Positions 48,769 through 59,201 of a DNA stretch of 60,382 nucleotides are shown here, one piece after another. Below the pieces are notes generated by a model, which had not been told where the DNA came from, ran no database searches, and saw nothing but the letters and a program-made list of their open reading frames with translations. The stretch comes from Pseudomonas taiwanensis DSM 21245 (lineage in GTDB: Bacteria; Pseudomonadota; Gammaproteobacteria; Pseudomonadales; Pseudomonadaceae): the NCBI RefSeq assembly GCF_000425785.1, contig NZ_AUEC01000034.1, positions 1 through 60,382 of the forward strand, given 5' to 3'. Each line of letters opens with the position of its first letter. The stretch's first letter is position 1. A program made the translations under genes and the position numbers.

Positions 48769-51700
48769 GCACCCCCGGCTATGCCGAGCTGCACTGCCTA
48801 TCGAACTTCAGCTTCCAGCGCGGCGCCTCGAGCGCCGACGAGCTGTTCCGGCGCGCCCTTGAGCAGGGCTATGAGGCGCTGGCGATTACCGACGAGTGCA
48901 CCTTGGCGGGCATCGTGCGTGCCTGGCAGGCGGCCAAGGCCCACCCGCTGCGGCTGATCGTCGGCAGCGAGGTGCGTCTGCAGGACGGGCCGAAACTGGT
49001 GTTGCTGGTGGAGAACCTCACGGGTTACCAGAACCTCTGTGCGTTGATAACGCGGGCGCGGCGGCGGGCGCGGAAGGGGGCTTACCAACTGTTGGGCGAA
49101 GACCTGCAACACCATCATCAGGGGCTGCTGGCGTTGTGGGTGCCCGATGACCTGGGCGACACGGCTTCCGGCCAATGGTTGCAAGCGCTGTTCGGCGAGC
49201 GCCTGTGGCTGGCGGTGCACCTGCACCGGGGCAGCGATGACCAGGCTCGTTTGGTCCGCCTGCGGGCCTTGGCGGCAGGCTTGGGTGTTCGCGCCGTGGC
49301 TTGTGGCGATGTGCACATGCATAACCGCCGCCGTCGTGCCCTGCAAGATTGCATGGTCGCCATCCGCGAGCATTGCAACGTGGCCGAGGCCGGTCGTCAC
49401 CTGTTCGCCAATGGCGAGCGGCATCTGCGCAGCTTGGCGCAGTTGAGCGAACTGTACCCCGACGACCTGCTCGCCGAGACCCTTGTCATCGCCGAACGCT
49501 GCCGCTTCGAGCTGAGCGAAGTGAAGTATCAATACCCACGGGAATTGGTGCCCGAAGGGCACTCCCCGGCAAGCTGGCTGCGCGAACTGTGCGAGCGCGG
49601 CCTGCCCATGCGCTGGCCGCAAGGGCCAAGCGACAAAGTACGCACGGTGCTGGCCCGGGAGTTGGCGCTGATCGCCGAGTTGGGCTATGAAAGCTACTTC
49701 CTGACCGTACACGACATCGTCGCCTTCGCCCGTAGCCAGGGCATCCTCTGCCAGGGGCGGGGCTCTGCGGCCAACTCGGTGGTGTGCTTCGTGCTGGGTA
49801 TCACCGAACTCGACCCCATGGTGCATCGCCTGCTGTTCGAGCGGTTCCTGTCCCGTGAGCGCAACGAGCCGCCGGATATCGACGTGGATTTCGAGCACGA
49901 CCGCCGGGAGGAGGTGATCCAGTACATTTTCCGCCGTTATGGCCGGCACCGGGCGGCGCTCACCGCGGTAGTCAGCACCTATCATGCCGCGGGTGCGGTA
50001 CGGGACGTGGCGCGCGTGCTGGGGCTGCCGGCCGACCAGGTGGATGCCCTGGCCAAGTGCTGTGGCCGTTGGAGCGACCGCATCCCCGATGCCCAGCGCC
50101 TTGCAGAGGCCGGTTTCGACGCTGCCAGCCCTTCGCTGCGACGCATCCTGGTGCTGGCAGGCGAGCTGATCGGCTTTCCACGGCACCTGTCGCAGCATCC
50201 GGGGGGCTTCGTCATCTCCCAGCAGCCGCTCGACCAACTGGTGCCCGTGGAAAACGCCGCGATGCCCGAACGCACGGTCATCCAGTGGGACAAGGACGAC
50301 CTGGACATGCTCGGCCTGCTCAAGGTGGATGTGCTGGCTCTGGGCATGCTCAGCGCCTTGCGCCGCTGTTTCGACCTGCTGCAGCGCCATCGTGGGCGGC
50401 ACCTGACTCTGGCGACCATCCCCGCCGAGGATGCCGCCACCTACGAGATGATCGGGCGCGCCGAGACCATGGGGGTGTTCCAGATCGAATCACGGGCACA
50501 GATGGCCATGTTGCCCAGGCTCAAACCCTGCAAGTTCTACGACCTGGTGATCGAGGTCGCCATCGTGCGTCCGGGGCCGATTCAGGGCGACATGGTGCAC
50601 CCCTATCTGCGTCGGCGTCTGAAGCAGGAGCCAGTCACTTATCCATCGCCGGCGCTTGAAGAAGTGTTCGAGCGCACCCTGGGGGTGCCGCTGTTCCAGG
50701 AGCAGGTCATGGAGCTGGCCATGGTCGCCGCCGACTACAGCCCCGGCGAGGCCGACCAACTGCGTCGCAGCATGGCCGCCTGGAAGCGTCATGGTGGGCT
50801 GGAGCCACACCGGGAACGGCTGGTGCAAGGCATGCTGCGCAACGGCTATGACCTGGCGTTTGCCGAGCGTATCTTCGAGCAGATCAAAGGTTTCGGCAGC
50901 TATGGCTTCCCCGAGTCCCACGCCGCCAGTTTCGCCTTGCTGTGTTATGCCAGCAGCTGGCTCAAGTGCCATGAACCGGCGATTTTCACCTGTGCGCTGG
51001 TCAACAGCTGGCCCATGGGTTTCTACAGCCCTGACCAACTGTTGCAGGATGCGCGGCGCCAGGGGATCGAGGTCAGACCGGTGGATGTGTACCACAGTGA
51101 CTGGGATTGCACCCTTGAGCCTATGGCCAATGACGCCTTGGCCATTCGACTCGGGTTGCGGCAGATTCGTGGCTTTGCCGAAAGCGATGCCCGTCGGTTG
51201 GTGCAGGCGAGGGCAGGGCGGCCCTGGCGCGATGTCGAGGACCTGTGCCTGCGCGCCGGCCTCAACAGTCAGGCCCGCGCCCGCCTGGCCGATGCCGGTG
51301 CGCTACGGGCCTTGGCCCGCAACCGCCATCAGGCGCGCTGGCAGGTGGCGGCGGTGCAGGCGCAGTTGCCGTTGTTCGCGGATGTGCATGCGGCCCCTGA
51401 AGCCGAGGTGGCGCTGCCTGCACCCACGGTCGGGGAGGATCTGTTCGCCGATTACCAGAGCTTGGGCACTACCCTCGGCCCCCATCCACTGAGCTTGTTG
51501 CGACCCCGCTTGCGGGCGCTGGGCTGCCGCAGCTCAAGCGAACTGCCGGGCGTCGAGCATGGTGACAACATCGCCGTGGCAGGGCTGGTGGTGGGGCGGC
51601 AACGGCCGCAGACGGCCAGTGGCGTGACCTTCGTGACCCTTGAGGACGAGGCCGGCATGGTCAATGTGGTGGTCTGGCGCGACCTGGCCGAACGGCAGCG

Positions 51701-51845
51701 GCGGGCATTGGTAGGGTCGCAGTTGCTCAAGGTGAGTGGGCGGCTTGAGCAGGAGAATGGGGTGCGGCATCTGATCGCCCGGCGCCTGGAAGATATCACC
51801 CCGTTGCTGCAAGGGCTGGATGTACGGAGCCGGGACTTCCACTGA
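48765..51845 (+). CDS. dnaE2: Error-prone DNA polymerase III alpha subunit DnaE2
   Basis: 1026 aa. An N-terminal PHP domain opens with [17 protein letters not shown], the DnaE2-type signature. The palm has [13 protein letters not shown] with two catalytic aspartates and further on [17 protein letters not shown] helix-hairpin-helix and OB-fold form the C terminus ([16 protein letters not shown]). It carries out damage-induced mutagenic lesion bypass with ImuA and ImuB. Length is normal for the family and about 130 aa shorter than DnaE1. Confidence 0.95.
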   Translation: MSTPGYAELHCLSNFSFQRGASSADELFRRALEQGYEALAITDECTLAGIVRAWQAAKAHPLRLIVGSEVRLQDGPKLVLLVENLTGYQNLCALITRARRRARKGAYQLLGEDLQHHHQGLLALWVPDDLGDTASGQWLQALFGERLWLAVHLHRGSDDQARLVRLRALAAGLGVRAVACGDVHMHNRRRRALQDCMVAIREHCNVAEAGRHLFANGERHLRSLAQLSELYPDDLLAETLVIAERCRFELSEVKYQYPRELVPEGHSPASWLRELCERGLPMRWPQGPSDKVRTVLARELALIAELGYESYFLTVHDIVAFARSQGILCQGRGSAANSVVCFVLGITELDPMVHRLLFERFLSRERNEPPDIDVDFEHDRREEVIQYIFRRYGRHRAALTAVVSTYHAAGAVRDVARVLGLPADQVDALAKCCGRWSDRIPDAQRLAEAGFDAASPSLRRILVLAGELIGFPRHLSQHPGGFVISQQPLDQLVPVENAAMPERTVIQWDKDDLDMLGLLKVDVLALGMLSALRRCFDLLQRHRGRHLTLATIPAEDAATYEMIGRAETMGVFQIESRAQMAMLPRLKPCKFYDLVIEVAIVRPGPIQGDMVHPYLRRRLKQEPVTYPSPALEEVFERTLGVPLFQEQVMELAMVAADYSPGEADQLRRSMAAWKRHGGLEPHRERLVQGMLRNGYDLAFAERIFEQIKGFGSYGFPESHAASFALLCYASSWLKCHEPAIFTCALVNSWPMGFYSPDQLLQDARRQGIEVRPVDVYHSDWDCTLEPMANDALAIRLGLRQIRGFAESDARRLVQARAGRPWRDVEDLCLRAGLNSQARARLADAGALRALARNRHQARWQVAAVQAQLPLFADVHAAPEAEVALPAPTVGEDLFADYQSLGTTLGPHPLSLLRPRLRALGCRSSSELPGVEHGDNIAVAGLVVGRQRPQTASGVTFVTLEDEAGMVNVVVWRDLAERQRRALVGSQLLKVSGRLEQENGVRHLIARRLEDITPLLQGLDVRSRDFH

Positions 51846-51854
51846 TTGCAGCGA

Positions 51855-51944
51855 CCTTTTCGCGGGTAAGCCTGCGCCTGCAGGTCTCCCTGGATTCTCG
51901 AGGGCAATGCAAAAACCGTAGGAGCGGTTCTACCCGTGAAAAGG
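51855..51944. repeat. REP pair after dnaE2
   Basis: Inverted REP arms (about 51855-51883 and 51919-51944) with TTTTCGCGGGTAAGCCTGCGCC and its partner TAGGAGCGGTTCTACCCGTGAAAA (each shown in part, with mismatches). They lie between the convergent dnaE2 and aldo/keto reductase genes and probably act as a two-way transcription end. Confidence 0.7.
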
Positions 51945-51959
51945 GCTGTCAACGGCCGT

Positions 51960-52781
51960 TCAGACCATCGCCAGGGGCTGCTTGCGTGTCGGCGCCGGAA
52001 ATGCCCGGTCGATCGCCCGCAGGTCCTCGCTGTTCAAACTCAGCACCCCGGCCGCAGCATTCAAGCGCACATGCTCCGGTGTGACTGCTTTGGGGATGGC
52101 AACGACCCCATCGTTGCGCGTCACCCATGCCAGGCTTACCTGGGCCGGGGTTGCGCCGTGCCGCTCGGCGATTTCGCTGAGCACCGAGTGCTGCAACAGC
52201 TGTCCCGCCTGGGCCAGTGGGCAGTAGGCCATGGTCGGCAAGCCGCGCTTCTGGCTCCAGGGCAACAAGTCGAACTCGATCCCGCGTTGCGTCGGGTTGT
52301 ACAGCACCTGGTTGGTCGCGCAGTTGGCATCGTCGAGTTCGCGCAGGTCGTCGACATCGAAGTTGGATACCCCCCAACGACGGATCTTGCCTTGCTCGCG
52401 CAGCCGCTCGAACGCCTCGACGGTTTCCTCCAGCGGGTACTGCCCGCGCCAGTGCAGTAGATACAGGTCGATGCAGTCGGTGCCCAGGCGCTTGAGGCTG
52501 CGCTCGCACGCGGCCGGCACGCCGCGCTGACTGGCGTTGTGCGGGTAGACCTTGCTCACCAGAAACACTTGGTCACGGCGCCCGGCGATAGCCTGGCCGA
52601 CCACTTCCTCGGCGCCGCCCTCGGCATACATTTCCGCGGTGTCGATCAGGGTCAATCCCAGTTCGATACCTTGCTGGAGGGCCGCAACCTCCGCAGCCTT
52701 GCGATGTGGGTTTTCGCCCATGTACCAGGTGCCCTGGCCAATGGCCGGAACGCTGGAGCCTGCCAGTTTCACGTAACGCAT
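51960..52781 (-). CDS. Aldo/keto reductase
   Basis: 273 aa TIM-barrel oxidoreductase. The catalytic tetrad is recognisable: Asp and Tyr in LIDTAEMYAEGGAEE, Lys in VFLVSKVYPHNAS, and His in LYLLHWRGQYP. The C-terminal VVAIPKAVTPEHVRLN binds NADPH phosphate. It is like YeaE/Gcy-type reductases that act on methylglyoxal and other aldehydes. It overlaps the end of the LysR gene by 13 bp, so the two form an operon. Confidence 0.9.
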   Translation of the reverse strand: MRYVKLAGSSVPAIGQGTWYMGENPHRKAAEVAALQQGIELGLTLIDTAEMYAEGGAEEVVGQAIAGRRDQVFLVSKVYPHNASQRGVPAACERSLKRLGTDCIDLYLLHWRGQYPLEETVEAFERLREQGKIRRWGVSNFDVDDLRELDDANCATNQVLYNPTQRGIEFDLLPWSQKRGLPTMAYCPLAQAGQLLQHSVLSEIAERHGATPAQVSLAWVTRNDGVVAIPKAVTPEHVRLNAAAGVLSLNSEDLRAIDRAFPAPTRKQPLAMV

Positions 52782-53674
52782 GTCACCTCCGGGGGCTGAG
52801 TGTGGGAAAGCAGTACCTCGAGCAGCGCCTGCGCTGCGGTGGACAGTTTGTGGTCACTCAAGGCGATCACGCCGATACGTCGTTCGACGATCGGGTCGAC
52901 CAGCGCCACGCAACGTGCGCCGAGCTCCTGCATCTGGTTGATGCACAGCGCAGGCACTGCGCTCACGCCCAGCCCGCTGGCCACCATTCGGCCGATGGTC
53001 GACAGCTGATGGCTCTCGAACGCCACCGCCAGCTTGCCGTGCTGCGCCGCCACATTGTGTTCGAGCAACAGGCGAACCGCAGAAGGGCGTTGCAAGGCGA
53101 TGAAGTCCTCGCCCAGCAGTTGGTTCCAGGTGGCCTGTTGCTGCGCTGCCAGTGGCGAATCGGCCGGCACCACGGCGACGAAACGGTCCAGGTAGAGAGG
53201 GTGGAAGTCCAGGCCTTCGTTGTTGTCCGGTTCGAAGCCGATGCCCAGTTCTACGCGACGATGACGCACCAGCTCCAGCACTTGCTCGTTGATCACATCA
53301 TGCACTGTGACGTTGACCTTGGGGTACCGCTGGCGAAAGACCTTGAGCGAGTGTGGTAGCAGATTGCCGGCGAAGGCGGGTATGGCGGCCACCGACACTC
53401 GCCCCAGCTGCAGGGTGAAGCGCTGGCGCAGCATCTCCTCGGTGTCGTCCCAGTCGGCCAGCAGGCGTCGGGCCATGGGCAGCAGCACTTCACCTTCGGC
53501 CGTCAGGCTGACGCTGCGGGTGGTGCGGGTGAGCAGGGCGCCGCCGAGGTTGTCCTCCAGCGCCTTGATGGTCAGGCTCAGCGCCGGTTGCGACACATGC
53601 AGGTGTTCGCCGGCCTGGGCGAAGCTCTGGTATTTGGCCACGGTGACGAAGGCACGCAGTTGCTTGACGTTCAT
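52769..53674 (-). CDS. LysR-family transcriptional regulator
   Basis: 301 aa from the ATG at 53674. The winged helix-turn-helix MNVKQLRAFVTVAKYQSFAQ and HVSQPALSLTIKALED (residues 1-60) is followed by a periplasmic-binding-like effector domain. It is divergent from the CoA-transferase genes and probably controls them and the aldo/keto reductase. The effector is unknown, perhaps a short-chain fatty or keto acid. Confidence 0.9.
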   Translation of the reverse strand: MNVKQLRAFVTVAKYQSFAQAGEHLHVSQPALSLTIKALEDNLGGALLTRTTRSVSLTAEGEVLLPMARRLLADWDDTEEMLRQRFTLQLGRVSVAAIPAFAGNLLPHSLKVFRQRYPKVNVTVHDVINEQVLELVRHRRVELGIGFEPDNNEGLDFHPLYLDRFVAVVPADSPLAAQQQATWNQLLGEDFIALQRPSAVRLLLEHNVAAQHGKLAVAFESHQLSTIGRMVASGLGVSAVPALCINQMQELGARCVALVDPIVERRIGVIALSDHKLSTAAQALLEVLLSHTQPPEVTCVT

Positions 53675-53705
53675 GACAGGGCTTGGCCTTTGTTTTGAAT
53701 TTATT

Positions 53706-53715
53706 ATCAATTGAT
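53706..53715. promoter_or_regulatory. Palindrome ATCAATTGAT between lysR and atoD
   Basis: A perfect 10-bp palindrome, extending to an imperfect 20-bp one (53701-53720), in the AT-rich part of the 141-bp divergent gap. LysR regulators usually bind such T-N11-A dyads near their own promoters. Confidence 0.45.
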
Positions 53716-53815
53716 GATTAAAACAAAATTAACAAATCAGTCGCCAGCAGTGAAGATGCCTCCACACGCTCACCGACAGCCTCGTCGGTTCAACAACTAC
53801 AAAAGGCGGATCAGC

Positions 53816-54514
53816 ATGGCCGGACTGGACAAGCGCGTAGCAACCTATGAACAGGCCCTCGAAGGCCTGAACGACAACATGACGGTACTGGCCGGTGGCT
53901 TTGGCTTGTGCGGTATCCCCGAAAACCTCATTGCCGAAATCAAGCGCCGTGGTGTCAAAGGCCTGACCGTGGTGTCCAACAACTGCGGCGTCGATGGCTT
54001 CGGCCTGGGTGTGCTGCTCGAAGACCGGCAGATCCGCAAGATGATCGCCTCCTACGTCGGTGAGAACGCCGAGTTCGAACGCCAGCTTCTGAGCGGTGAA
54101 CTGGAGGTCGAACTGACCCCGCAAGGCACCCTGGCGGAAAAAATGCGTGCGGGCGGTGCGGGCATCCCGGCGTTCTATACCGCCACCGGTTATGGCACTC
54201 CAGTTGCCGACGGCAAGGAAGTGCGCGAGTTCAACGGCCGCAAGTTCATCCTCGAAGAGTCCATCACTGGTGACTTCGCCATCGTCAAGGGCTGGAAGGC
54301 CGACCACTACGGCAACGTGGTGTACCGCAACACCGCACAGAACTTCAACCCGTTGGCCGCCACTGCCGGCAGGATCACCGTGGTGGAAGTCGAAGAGATC
54401 GTCGAGCCTGGCGTCTTGCTGCCCAGTGAAATCCACACTCCGGGCATCTATGTCGACCGCGTGATCGTCGGCACTTTCGAGAAACGTATCGAAAAACGCA
54501 CCGTCAAGGCCTGA
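53816..54514 (+). CDS. atoD: 3-oxoacid/acetoacetate CoA-transferase subunit A
   Basis: 232 aa. The CoA-transferase family I alpha-subunit motif is [13 protein letters not shown] (about residues 25-37), and the C-terminal [17 protein letters not shown] is typical. It pairs with the B subunit encoded 35 bp downstream to move CoA from acyl-CoA to acetoacetate or a similar acid. The ATG at 53816 follows AAAAGG. Scot and AtoDA types cannot be separated by these motifs. Confidence 0.9.
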   Translation: MAGLDKRVATYEQALEGLNDNMTVLAGGFGLCGIPENLIAEIKRRGVKGLTVVSNNCGVDGFGLGVLLEDRQIRKMIASYVGENAEFERQLLSGELEVELTPQGTLAEKMRAGGAGIPAFYTATGYGTPVADGKEVREFNGRKFILEESITGDFAIVKGWKADHYGNVVYRNTAQNFNPLAATAGRITVVEVEEIVEPGVLLPSEIHTPGIYVDRVIVGTFEKRIEKRTVKA

Positions 54515-54549
54515 GCGCCGTCCTGAAGAACAACAAAGAGATCCTGACC

Positions 54550-55206
54550 ATGGCATTGACCCGCGAACAGATGGCGCAACGCGTCGCCCGTGAACTGAAG
54601 GACGGTTACTACGTCAACCTTGGCATCGGCATTCCGACGCTGGTCGCCAACTACGTACCCGCCGATATGGACGTTATGCTGCAGTCGGAAAACGGCCTGC
54701 TGGGCATGGGCGAGTTTCCGACCGAAGGCACCATCGACGCCGACATGATCAATGCTGGCAAGCAGACCGTCACCGCCCGTCGTGGTGCCTCGATCTTCGA
54801 CTCGGCCCAGTCGTTCGCCATGATTCGTGGCGGCCATGTCGACCTCACCGTGCTGGGCGCTTTCGAGGTGGACGTGGAGGGCAACATCGCCTCGTGGATG
54901 ATTCCCGGCAAGTTGGTCAAAGGCATGGGCGGCGCCATGGACCTAGTGGCCGGAGCCGAGAACATCATCGTCACCATGACCCACGCCTCCAAGGACGGCG
55001 AGTCCAAGCTGCTCCCGCGCTGCAGCTTGCCGCTGACCGGTGCGGGCTGTATCCGCAAGGTGCTCACCGACCTGGCCTATCTGGAAATTGAAAACGGTGC
55101 GTTCATCCTGCGCGAGACGGCGCCAGGGGTGAGCGTCGAGGAAATCATCGAGAAGACCGCCGGCAAGCTGATCGTGCCCGATGATGTGAAGGAAATGACC
55201 TTCTAA
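54550..55206 (+). CDS. atoA: 3-oxoacid/acetoacetate CoA-transferase subunit B
   Basis: 218 aa. The catalytic glutamate that forms the acyl/CoA thioester is in QSENGLLGMG (near residue 47), preceded by LGIGIPTLVANYV. The C terminus VEEIIEKTAGKLIVPDDVKE is family-typical. Encoded right after subunit A and followed by a REP pair. Confidence 0.92.
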   Translation: MALTREQMAQRVARELKDGYYVNLGIGIPTLVANYVPADMDVMLQSENGLLGMGEFPTEGTIDADMINAGKQTVTARRGASIFDSAQSFAMIRGGHVDLTVLGAFEVDVEGNIASWMIPGKLVKGMGGAMDLVAGAENIIVTMTHASKDGESKLLPRCSLPLTGAGCIRKVLTDLAYLEIENGAFILRETAPGVSVEEIIEKTAGKLIVPDDVKEMTF

Positions 55207-55220
55207 GGTCATTCCCCATC

Positions 55221-55298
55221 CCCTGTGGGAGCGGATCTGCCCGCGAATGCATTGGCCAACTGACTGCTGCATTCGCGAGTGAACCCGCTCTCACAGGG
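55221..55298. repeat. REP pair between atoA and atoE
   Basis: Inverted 31-bp arms (55221-55251 and 55268-55298) share CCTGTGGGAGCGG/CCGCTCTCACAGG and TCGCGAATGCA-like ends. They may reduce read-through from the CoA-transferase genes into atoE. Confidence 0.75.
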
Positions 55299-55359
55299 TT
55301 TTTGCGTTTCCGGCAGATTTGCCGTTGCAACCAATAAAACCAATAAAAGGAAGTTTACC

Positions 55360-56778
55360 GTGGCCGCTGAAATTCAAGACAGCCGCTCCGCCCGCTTTGC
55401 CTTGCGCTGCTCCAACTGGGCCGAACGCTGGTTCCCCGACTCCTGGGTATTCGCTGCCCTGGCGGTGATGCTGGTGTGCCTGGGCGCCCTGGTCATGGGC
55501 GCCAAACCGACCGACACCGCCAAGGCCTTTGGCGATGGCTTCTGGAGCCTGATCCCATTCACCATGCAAATGGCCTTCGTGGTCATCGGCGGCTACGTGG
55601 TCGCCAGCTCGCCGCCGGCTGCGCGGTTGATCGACCGCCTGGCACGCCTGCCCAAGAACGGCCGCTCGGCTGTGTGCTGGGTCGCGCTGATTTCGATGTT
55701 GGCCTCGCTGCTCAACTGGGGCCTGTCGTTGGTGTTCGGCGGTCTGCTCGTTCGCGCCCTGGCCCGCCGTACCGAGCTGAAGATGGACTACCGCGCCGCT
55801 GGCGCAGCCGCCTACCTGGGCCTCGGCGCCGTCTGGGCATTGGGCCTGTCGTCTTCGGCCGCGCAGTTGCAGGCCAACCCTGCCAGCCTGCCGCCGTCGA
55901 TCCTGTCGATTACCGGTGTGATTCCGTTCACTGAGACCATCTTCCTCTGGCAGTCCGGGGTGATGCTGGCCGCGCTGGTGATCGTTTCGTTGGTGATCGC
56001 CTATGCCACTGCACCCGGCCCGAACAGTGCGCGCAGCGCCGAGGATTGTGGCGTCGACCCAAGCTTCACCGCGCCGCCCGCGCCTCAGCGCACCCGCCCC
56101 GGTGAGTGGCTGGAATACAGCCCGATCCTGATCCTGCTGCTGGTGGCGCTGGCCGGTGGCTGGCTGTACCAGGAGTTTGCCACCAAGCCGGCGATCACCG
56201 CGATTTCCGGGCTGAACACCTACAACCTGTTGTTCATCATGCTCGGCGCCTTGTTGCACTGGCGCCCGCGCAGCTTCCTCGACGCTGTGGCCCGCGCCGT
56301 GCCGACCACCACCGGGGTCCTCATCCAATTCCCGCTGTACGGCTCGATCGCCGCGATCCTCACCCAGGTCAAGGGGGTCGATGAGCAGACCTTGGCTCAT
56401 CATATTTCGCTGTTCTTCACCCAGATCGCTACCCATGACACCTATGCGTTGCTGATGGGCGTGTATTCGGCGGTGCTGGGCTTCTTCATCCCTTCAGGCG
56501 GCGGCAAGTGGATCATCGAGGCGCCGTACGTGATGATGGTGGCCAATGACTTGCAGTACCACTTGGGTTGGGCGGTACAGATCTACAACGCCGCCGAAGC
56601 GCTGCCGAACCTGATCAACCCGTTCTACATGCTGCCGCTACTGGGCGTGCTGGGGCTCAAGGCACGTGACCTGATCGGCTTCTCGTTCGTGCAGTTGCTG
56701 GTGCATGTACCGTTGGTGCTGGTGCTGCTGTGGGCATTGGGGACTACGTTGCAGTACCTGCCGCCGGTGATGCCTTGA
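55360..56778 (+). CDS. atoE: Short-chain fatty acid transporter AtoE
   Basis: 472-aa inner membrane protein with 10 or more helices and the AtoE family segments LLNWGLSLVFGGLLVRALARR and PSGGGKWIIEAPYVM (the first shown nearly whole, 21 residues reduced here to its core LLNWGLSLVFGG). The GTG at 55360 is chosen because AAAGGAAG lies 6-7 nt upstream; the longer frame from 55279 begins within the REP pair. It should import butyrate, acetoacetate or similar acids for the CoA-transferase. Confidence 0.9.
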   Translation: MAAEIQDSRSARFALRCSNWAERWFPDSWVFAALAVMLVCLGALVMGAKPTDTAKAFGDGFWSLIPFTMQMAFVVIGGYVVASSPPAARLIDRLARLPKNGRSAVCWVALISMLASLLNWGLSLVFGGLLVRALARRTELKMDYRAAGAAAYLGLGAVWALGLSSSAAQLQANPASLPPSILSITGVIPFTETIFLWQSGVMLAALVIVSLVIAYATAPGPNSARSAEDCGVDPSFTAPPAPQRTRPGEWLEYSPILILLLVALAGGWLYQEFATKPAITAISGLNTYNLLFIMLGALLHWRPRSFLDAVARAVPTTTGVLIQFPLYGSIAAILTQVKGVDEQTLAHHISLFFTQIATHDTYALLMGVYSAVLGFFIPSGGGKWIIEAPYVMMVANDLQYHLGWAVQIYNAAEALPNLINPFYMLPLLGVLGLKARDLIGFSFVQLLVHVPLVLVLLWALGTTLQYLPPVMP

Positions 56779-56800
56779 AGTGACGGGCTGTTGCTGAAAG

Positions 56801-56828
56801 CCTCATCGCTGGCAAGCCGGCGATGAGG
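56801..56828 (+). terminator. Hairpin after atoE
   Basis: CCTCATCGC (56801-56809) pairs with GCGATGAGG (56820-56828), starting 22 bp after the atoE stop. No T-run follows. Confidence 0.5.
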
Positions 56829-56867
56829 CCAGTACGGACAGCGCGATCTTTACGTTTCGATGACATA

Positions 56868-56886
56868 TTGATAACGATTCTTATCC
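56868..56886 (+). promoter_or_regulatory. Probable Fur box before siderophore receptor
   Basis: TTGATAACGATTCTTATCC keeps the GATAA and TTATC ends of the Fur consensus with a one-base change in spacing. It lies about 75 bp before the receptor ATG, overlapping the expected promoter. Confidence 0.65.
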
Positions 56887-56961
56887 GAGATTCGTTTTCA
56901 TGTGAATGCTGCCAAACGGCAGCCATGGATTTTCATCGGACGTACAAGGAGTAAGGCAGCG

Positions 56962-59184
56962 ATGTTCGCGCCCATCAGCCGTTCCATGACCTTGACCCTG
57001 GGTCTTTGCACCACCTTCCTCAGCACTGCGACACTGGCAGAAGACAACGAACCAAGGCCGCAGGAAGGGGTGCTGGAACTCGGCTCCACGCAAATTCTTG
57101 CTCAAAGCCTGGGCAGCACCACCGAAAACAGCGGGTCTTACACCACGGGCAGCATGAGCGCAGCCACGCGGCTGAACCTGTCGATCAAGGAAACTCCGCA
57201 ATCGGTCTCGGTGATCACCCGTCAGCAACTCGATGACTTCCAGCTCGACACACTGTCCGAGGCCATGGCGCACGTCACGGGCGTCACCGTGCAGCGCAAC
57301 GACTCGGAGCGGCCGACTTACTACTCCCGTGGATATGCCATCAACAACTTCCAGATCGACGGGATGCTCAACACCTTCTCCGGGCTCAAGTCGGATTCGG
57401 ACACCATCATCTATGACCATATCGAGGTCGTGCGCGGCGCCACTGGCTTGACCACCGGCGCGGGCGACCCGTCTGGCACCATCGCCATGGTGCGCAAGCG
57501 TCCGACCCATGAGCTGGCGGTCAACAGCGGTGTCAGTGCAGGCAGCTATGACAACTACTACAGCCACCTGGATGTCGGCGGCCCGCTGGGGTGGGAAGGG
57601 CGCCTGCGCGGTCGCACGGTGCTGGCCTACCGGGACAGCCAGTCATTCATGGACAAGTACGCCACCCAGCGCGAGGTGGCCTATGGCATCGTCGAGGCAG
57701 ACCTGACCGACAGTACCGTGCTGGCGGTAGGCTACGATTACCAGAACAAGCATGTACAAGGCGCGTCCTGGGGCACGGTACCTTACTGGAGCGCCGATGG
57801 CGGCAAGGCCGATCTGCCCCGTTCGACCAACCTGGCTGCGCCCTGGTCGTCCTGGCCACTGAAAGACCAGACCTTGTTCGCCACCCTCGACCAACGCCTG
57901 GGTAACGATTGGCTGCTCAAGGCGGCTTACACCCATCGCCAGACCGACAGCGACGGCAAGGTGTACTACGGCGGCAATGGCTTCCCCGAGGCCGACCGCA
58001 GCGGCATGAAGGCCTGGTCCAGGCACATGTCTGGCCAGGAAAAGATGGACGCGATCGACTTCAACCTGGCCGGCCCGTACCAGCTGTTCGGGCGCAGCCA
58101 TGACTTCATGGTTGGCTATGGCGAGTCCGAGCGGCGCAACAGCTCGCCCTATCTGATTGCGCTCTCAGTGCCTGATGGCTACACCAGCATTCCCGACTGG
58201 AAGTACATGGGGTCGATACCAAAGTTCTACGACATCGACACGGGCCTGGATGCTTCGCGCAGCTACATCCGCCAGAAAGCCGGTTACATTGCCACGCGCC
58301 TGAACCCCACCGACCGCCTGCATGTGGTGCTGGGCAGCCGTTACGGCAGCTGGCAGACCAAAAGCCGCGACTGGACCTATGACGATGCGCTCAATGCCGC
58401 TGAAACCCAGAGCAAGCAGACCCAGAACGACCAGTGGACACCCTATGCCGGCGTGCTCTACGACCTCACCGAGCAGTACACGGCGTATGTCAGCTACACC
58501 GACATTTTCAACCCGCAGACGGTGCGTGACGTCAACAAGCAGTACCTCGAACCCATCGTCGGCAAGGTCTACGAAGTGGGCCTCAAGGGCAGCCTTTACG
58601 ACGATCGCCTCAACCTGAGCACGGCGGTGTTCCGCAGCAAGCAGGACAACGTCGCCGAACAGGACGACTCGGTGCCGCCGGGGCCGGACGGTGAAATCTA
58701 TTACAAATCCGGTGGCAAGGGCGTGGTGGTCGAAGGCTTCGAAGCCGAGATTGCCGGTGAGGTGATGCCCGACTGGCAAATGAGCCTGGGCTACAGCTAC
58801 ACCCATGCCGCAACGGGCGACAAGCAGCGCAAGAATACCGAGCAGCCGCTGAACCTAGTGCGTTTCTCCACCACCTACAAGCTAACCCCGGTCTTGACCG
58901 TGGGCGGCAACCTGGACTGGCAGAGTGACAACTTTAAGGCGGCCAATCGTCCGGTGGGGCGAGAGGCGGACGGCACGATCATCACGGTCAAGGACACCAT
59001 TAGCCAGAAGGCCTTCTCGGTGGTGGGGCTGATGGCGCGCTATCAGTTCGATGAGCATGTGTCAGCGTCATTGAACGTGAAAAACCTGTTCGATGAGCAC
59101 TACTACAACAACCTTGGGTTCTATAACGGGGTTTATCATGGCGAACCGAGGACGATGATGGTTAGTCTTGACTGGAAACTGTAA
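56962..59184 (+). CDS. TonB-dependent siderophore receptor
   Basis: 740 aa from the ATG at 56962, after AAGGAG. The signal peptide ends near TATLAED. The plug domain holds IKETPQSVSVITRQQLDDF and RGATGLTTGAGDPSGTIAMVRKRP, and the barrel ends in VSLDWKL with a terminal hydrophobic residue. It lacks the extra N-terminal signalling domain of FecA/PupB types, so it does not use a surface-signalling sigma factor by itself. It is similar to FhuE/FoxA-like receptors; ligand unknown, probably a hydroxamate or foreign siderophore. Confidence 0.92.
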   Translation: MFAPISRSMTLTLGLCTTFLSTATLAEDNEPRPQEGVLELGSTQILAQSLGSTTENSGSYTTGSMSAATRLNLSIKETPQSVSVITRQQLDDFQLDTLSEAMAHVTGVTVQRNDSERPTYYSRGYAINNFQIDGMLNTFSGLKSDSDTIIYDHIEVVRGATGLTTGAGDPSGTIAMVRKRPTHELAVNSGVSAGSYDNYYSHLDVGGPLGWEGRLRGRTVLAYRDSQSFMDKYATQREVAYGIVEADLTDSTVLAVGYDYQNKHVQGASWGTVPYWSADGGKADLPRSTNLAAPWSSWPLKDQTLFATLDQRLGNDWLLKAAYTHRQTDSDGKVYYGGNGFPEADRSGMKAWSRHMSGQEKMDAIDFNLAGPYQLFGRSHDFMVGYGESERRNSSPYLIALSVPDGYTSIPDWKYMGSIPKFYDIDTGLDASRSYIRQKAGYIATRLNPTDRLHVVLGSRYGSWQTKSRDWTYDDALNAAETQSKQTQNDQWTPYAGVLYDLTEQYTAYVSYTDIFNPQTVRDVNKQYLEPIVGKVYEVGLKGSLYDDRLNLSTAVFRSKQDNVAEQDDSVPPGPDGEIYYKSGGKGVVVEGFEAEIAGEVMPDWQMSLGYSYTHAATGDKQRKNTEQPLNLVRFSTTYKLTPVLTVGGNLDWQSDNFKAANRPVGREADGTIITVKDTISQKAFSVVGLMARYQFDEHVSASLNVKNLFDEHYYNNLGFYNGVYHGEPRTMMVSLDWKL

Positions 59185-59201
59185 CGCGTGAGGAGCGCTC
59201 G

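Noticed and set aside
55279..55359. Upstream start of atoE
   Set aside because: It begins inside the REP pair, while the GTG at 55360 has a good ribosome site.
56902..56961. Upstream start of the TonB receptor
   Set aside because: It would put charged residues before the signal peptide; the ATG at 56962 has AAGGAG upstream and a normal signal peptide.
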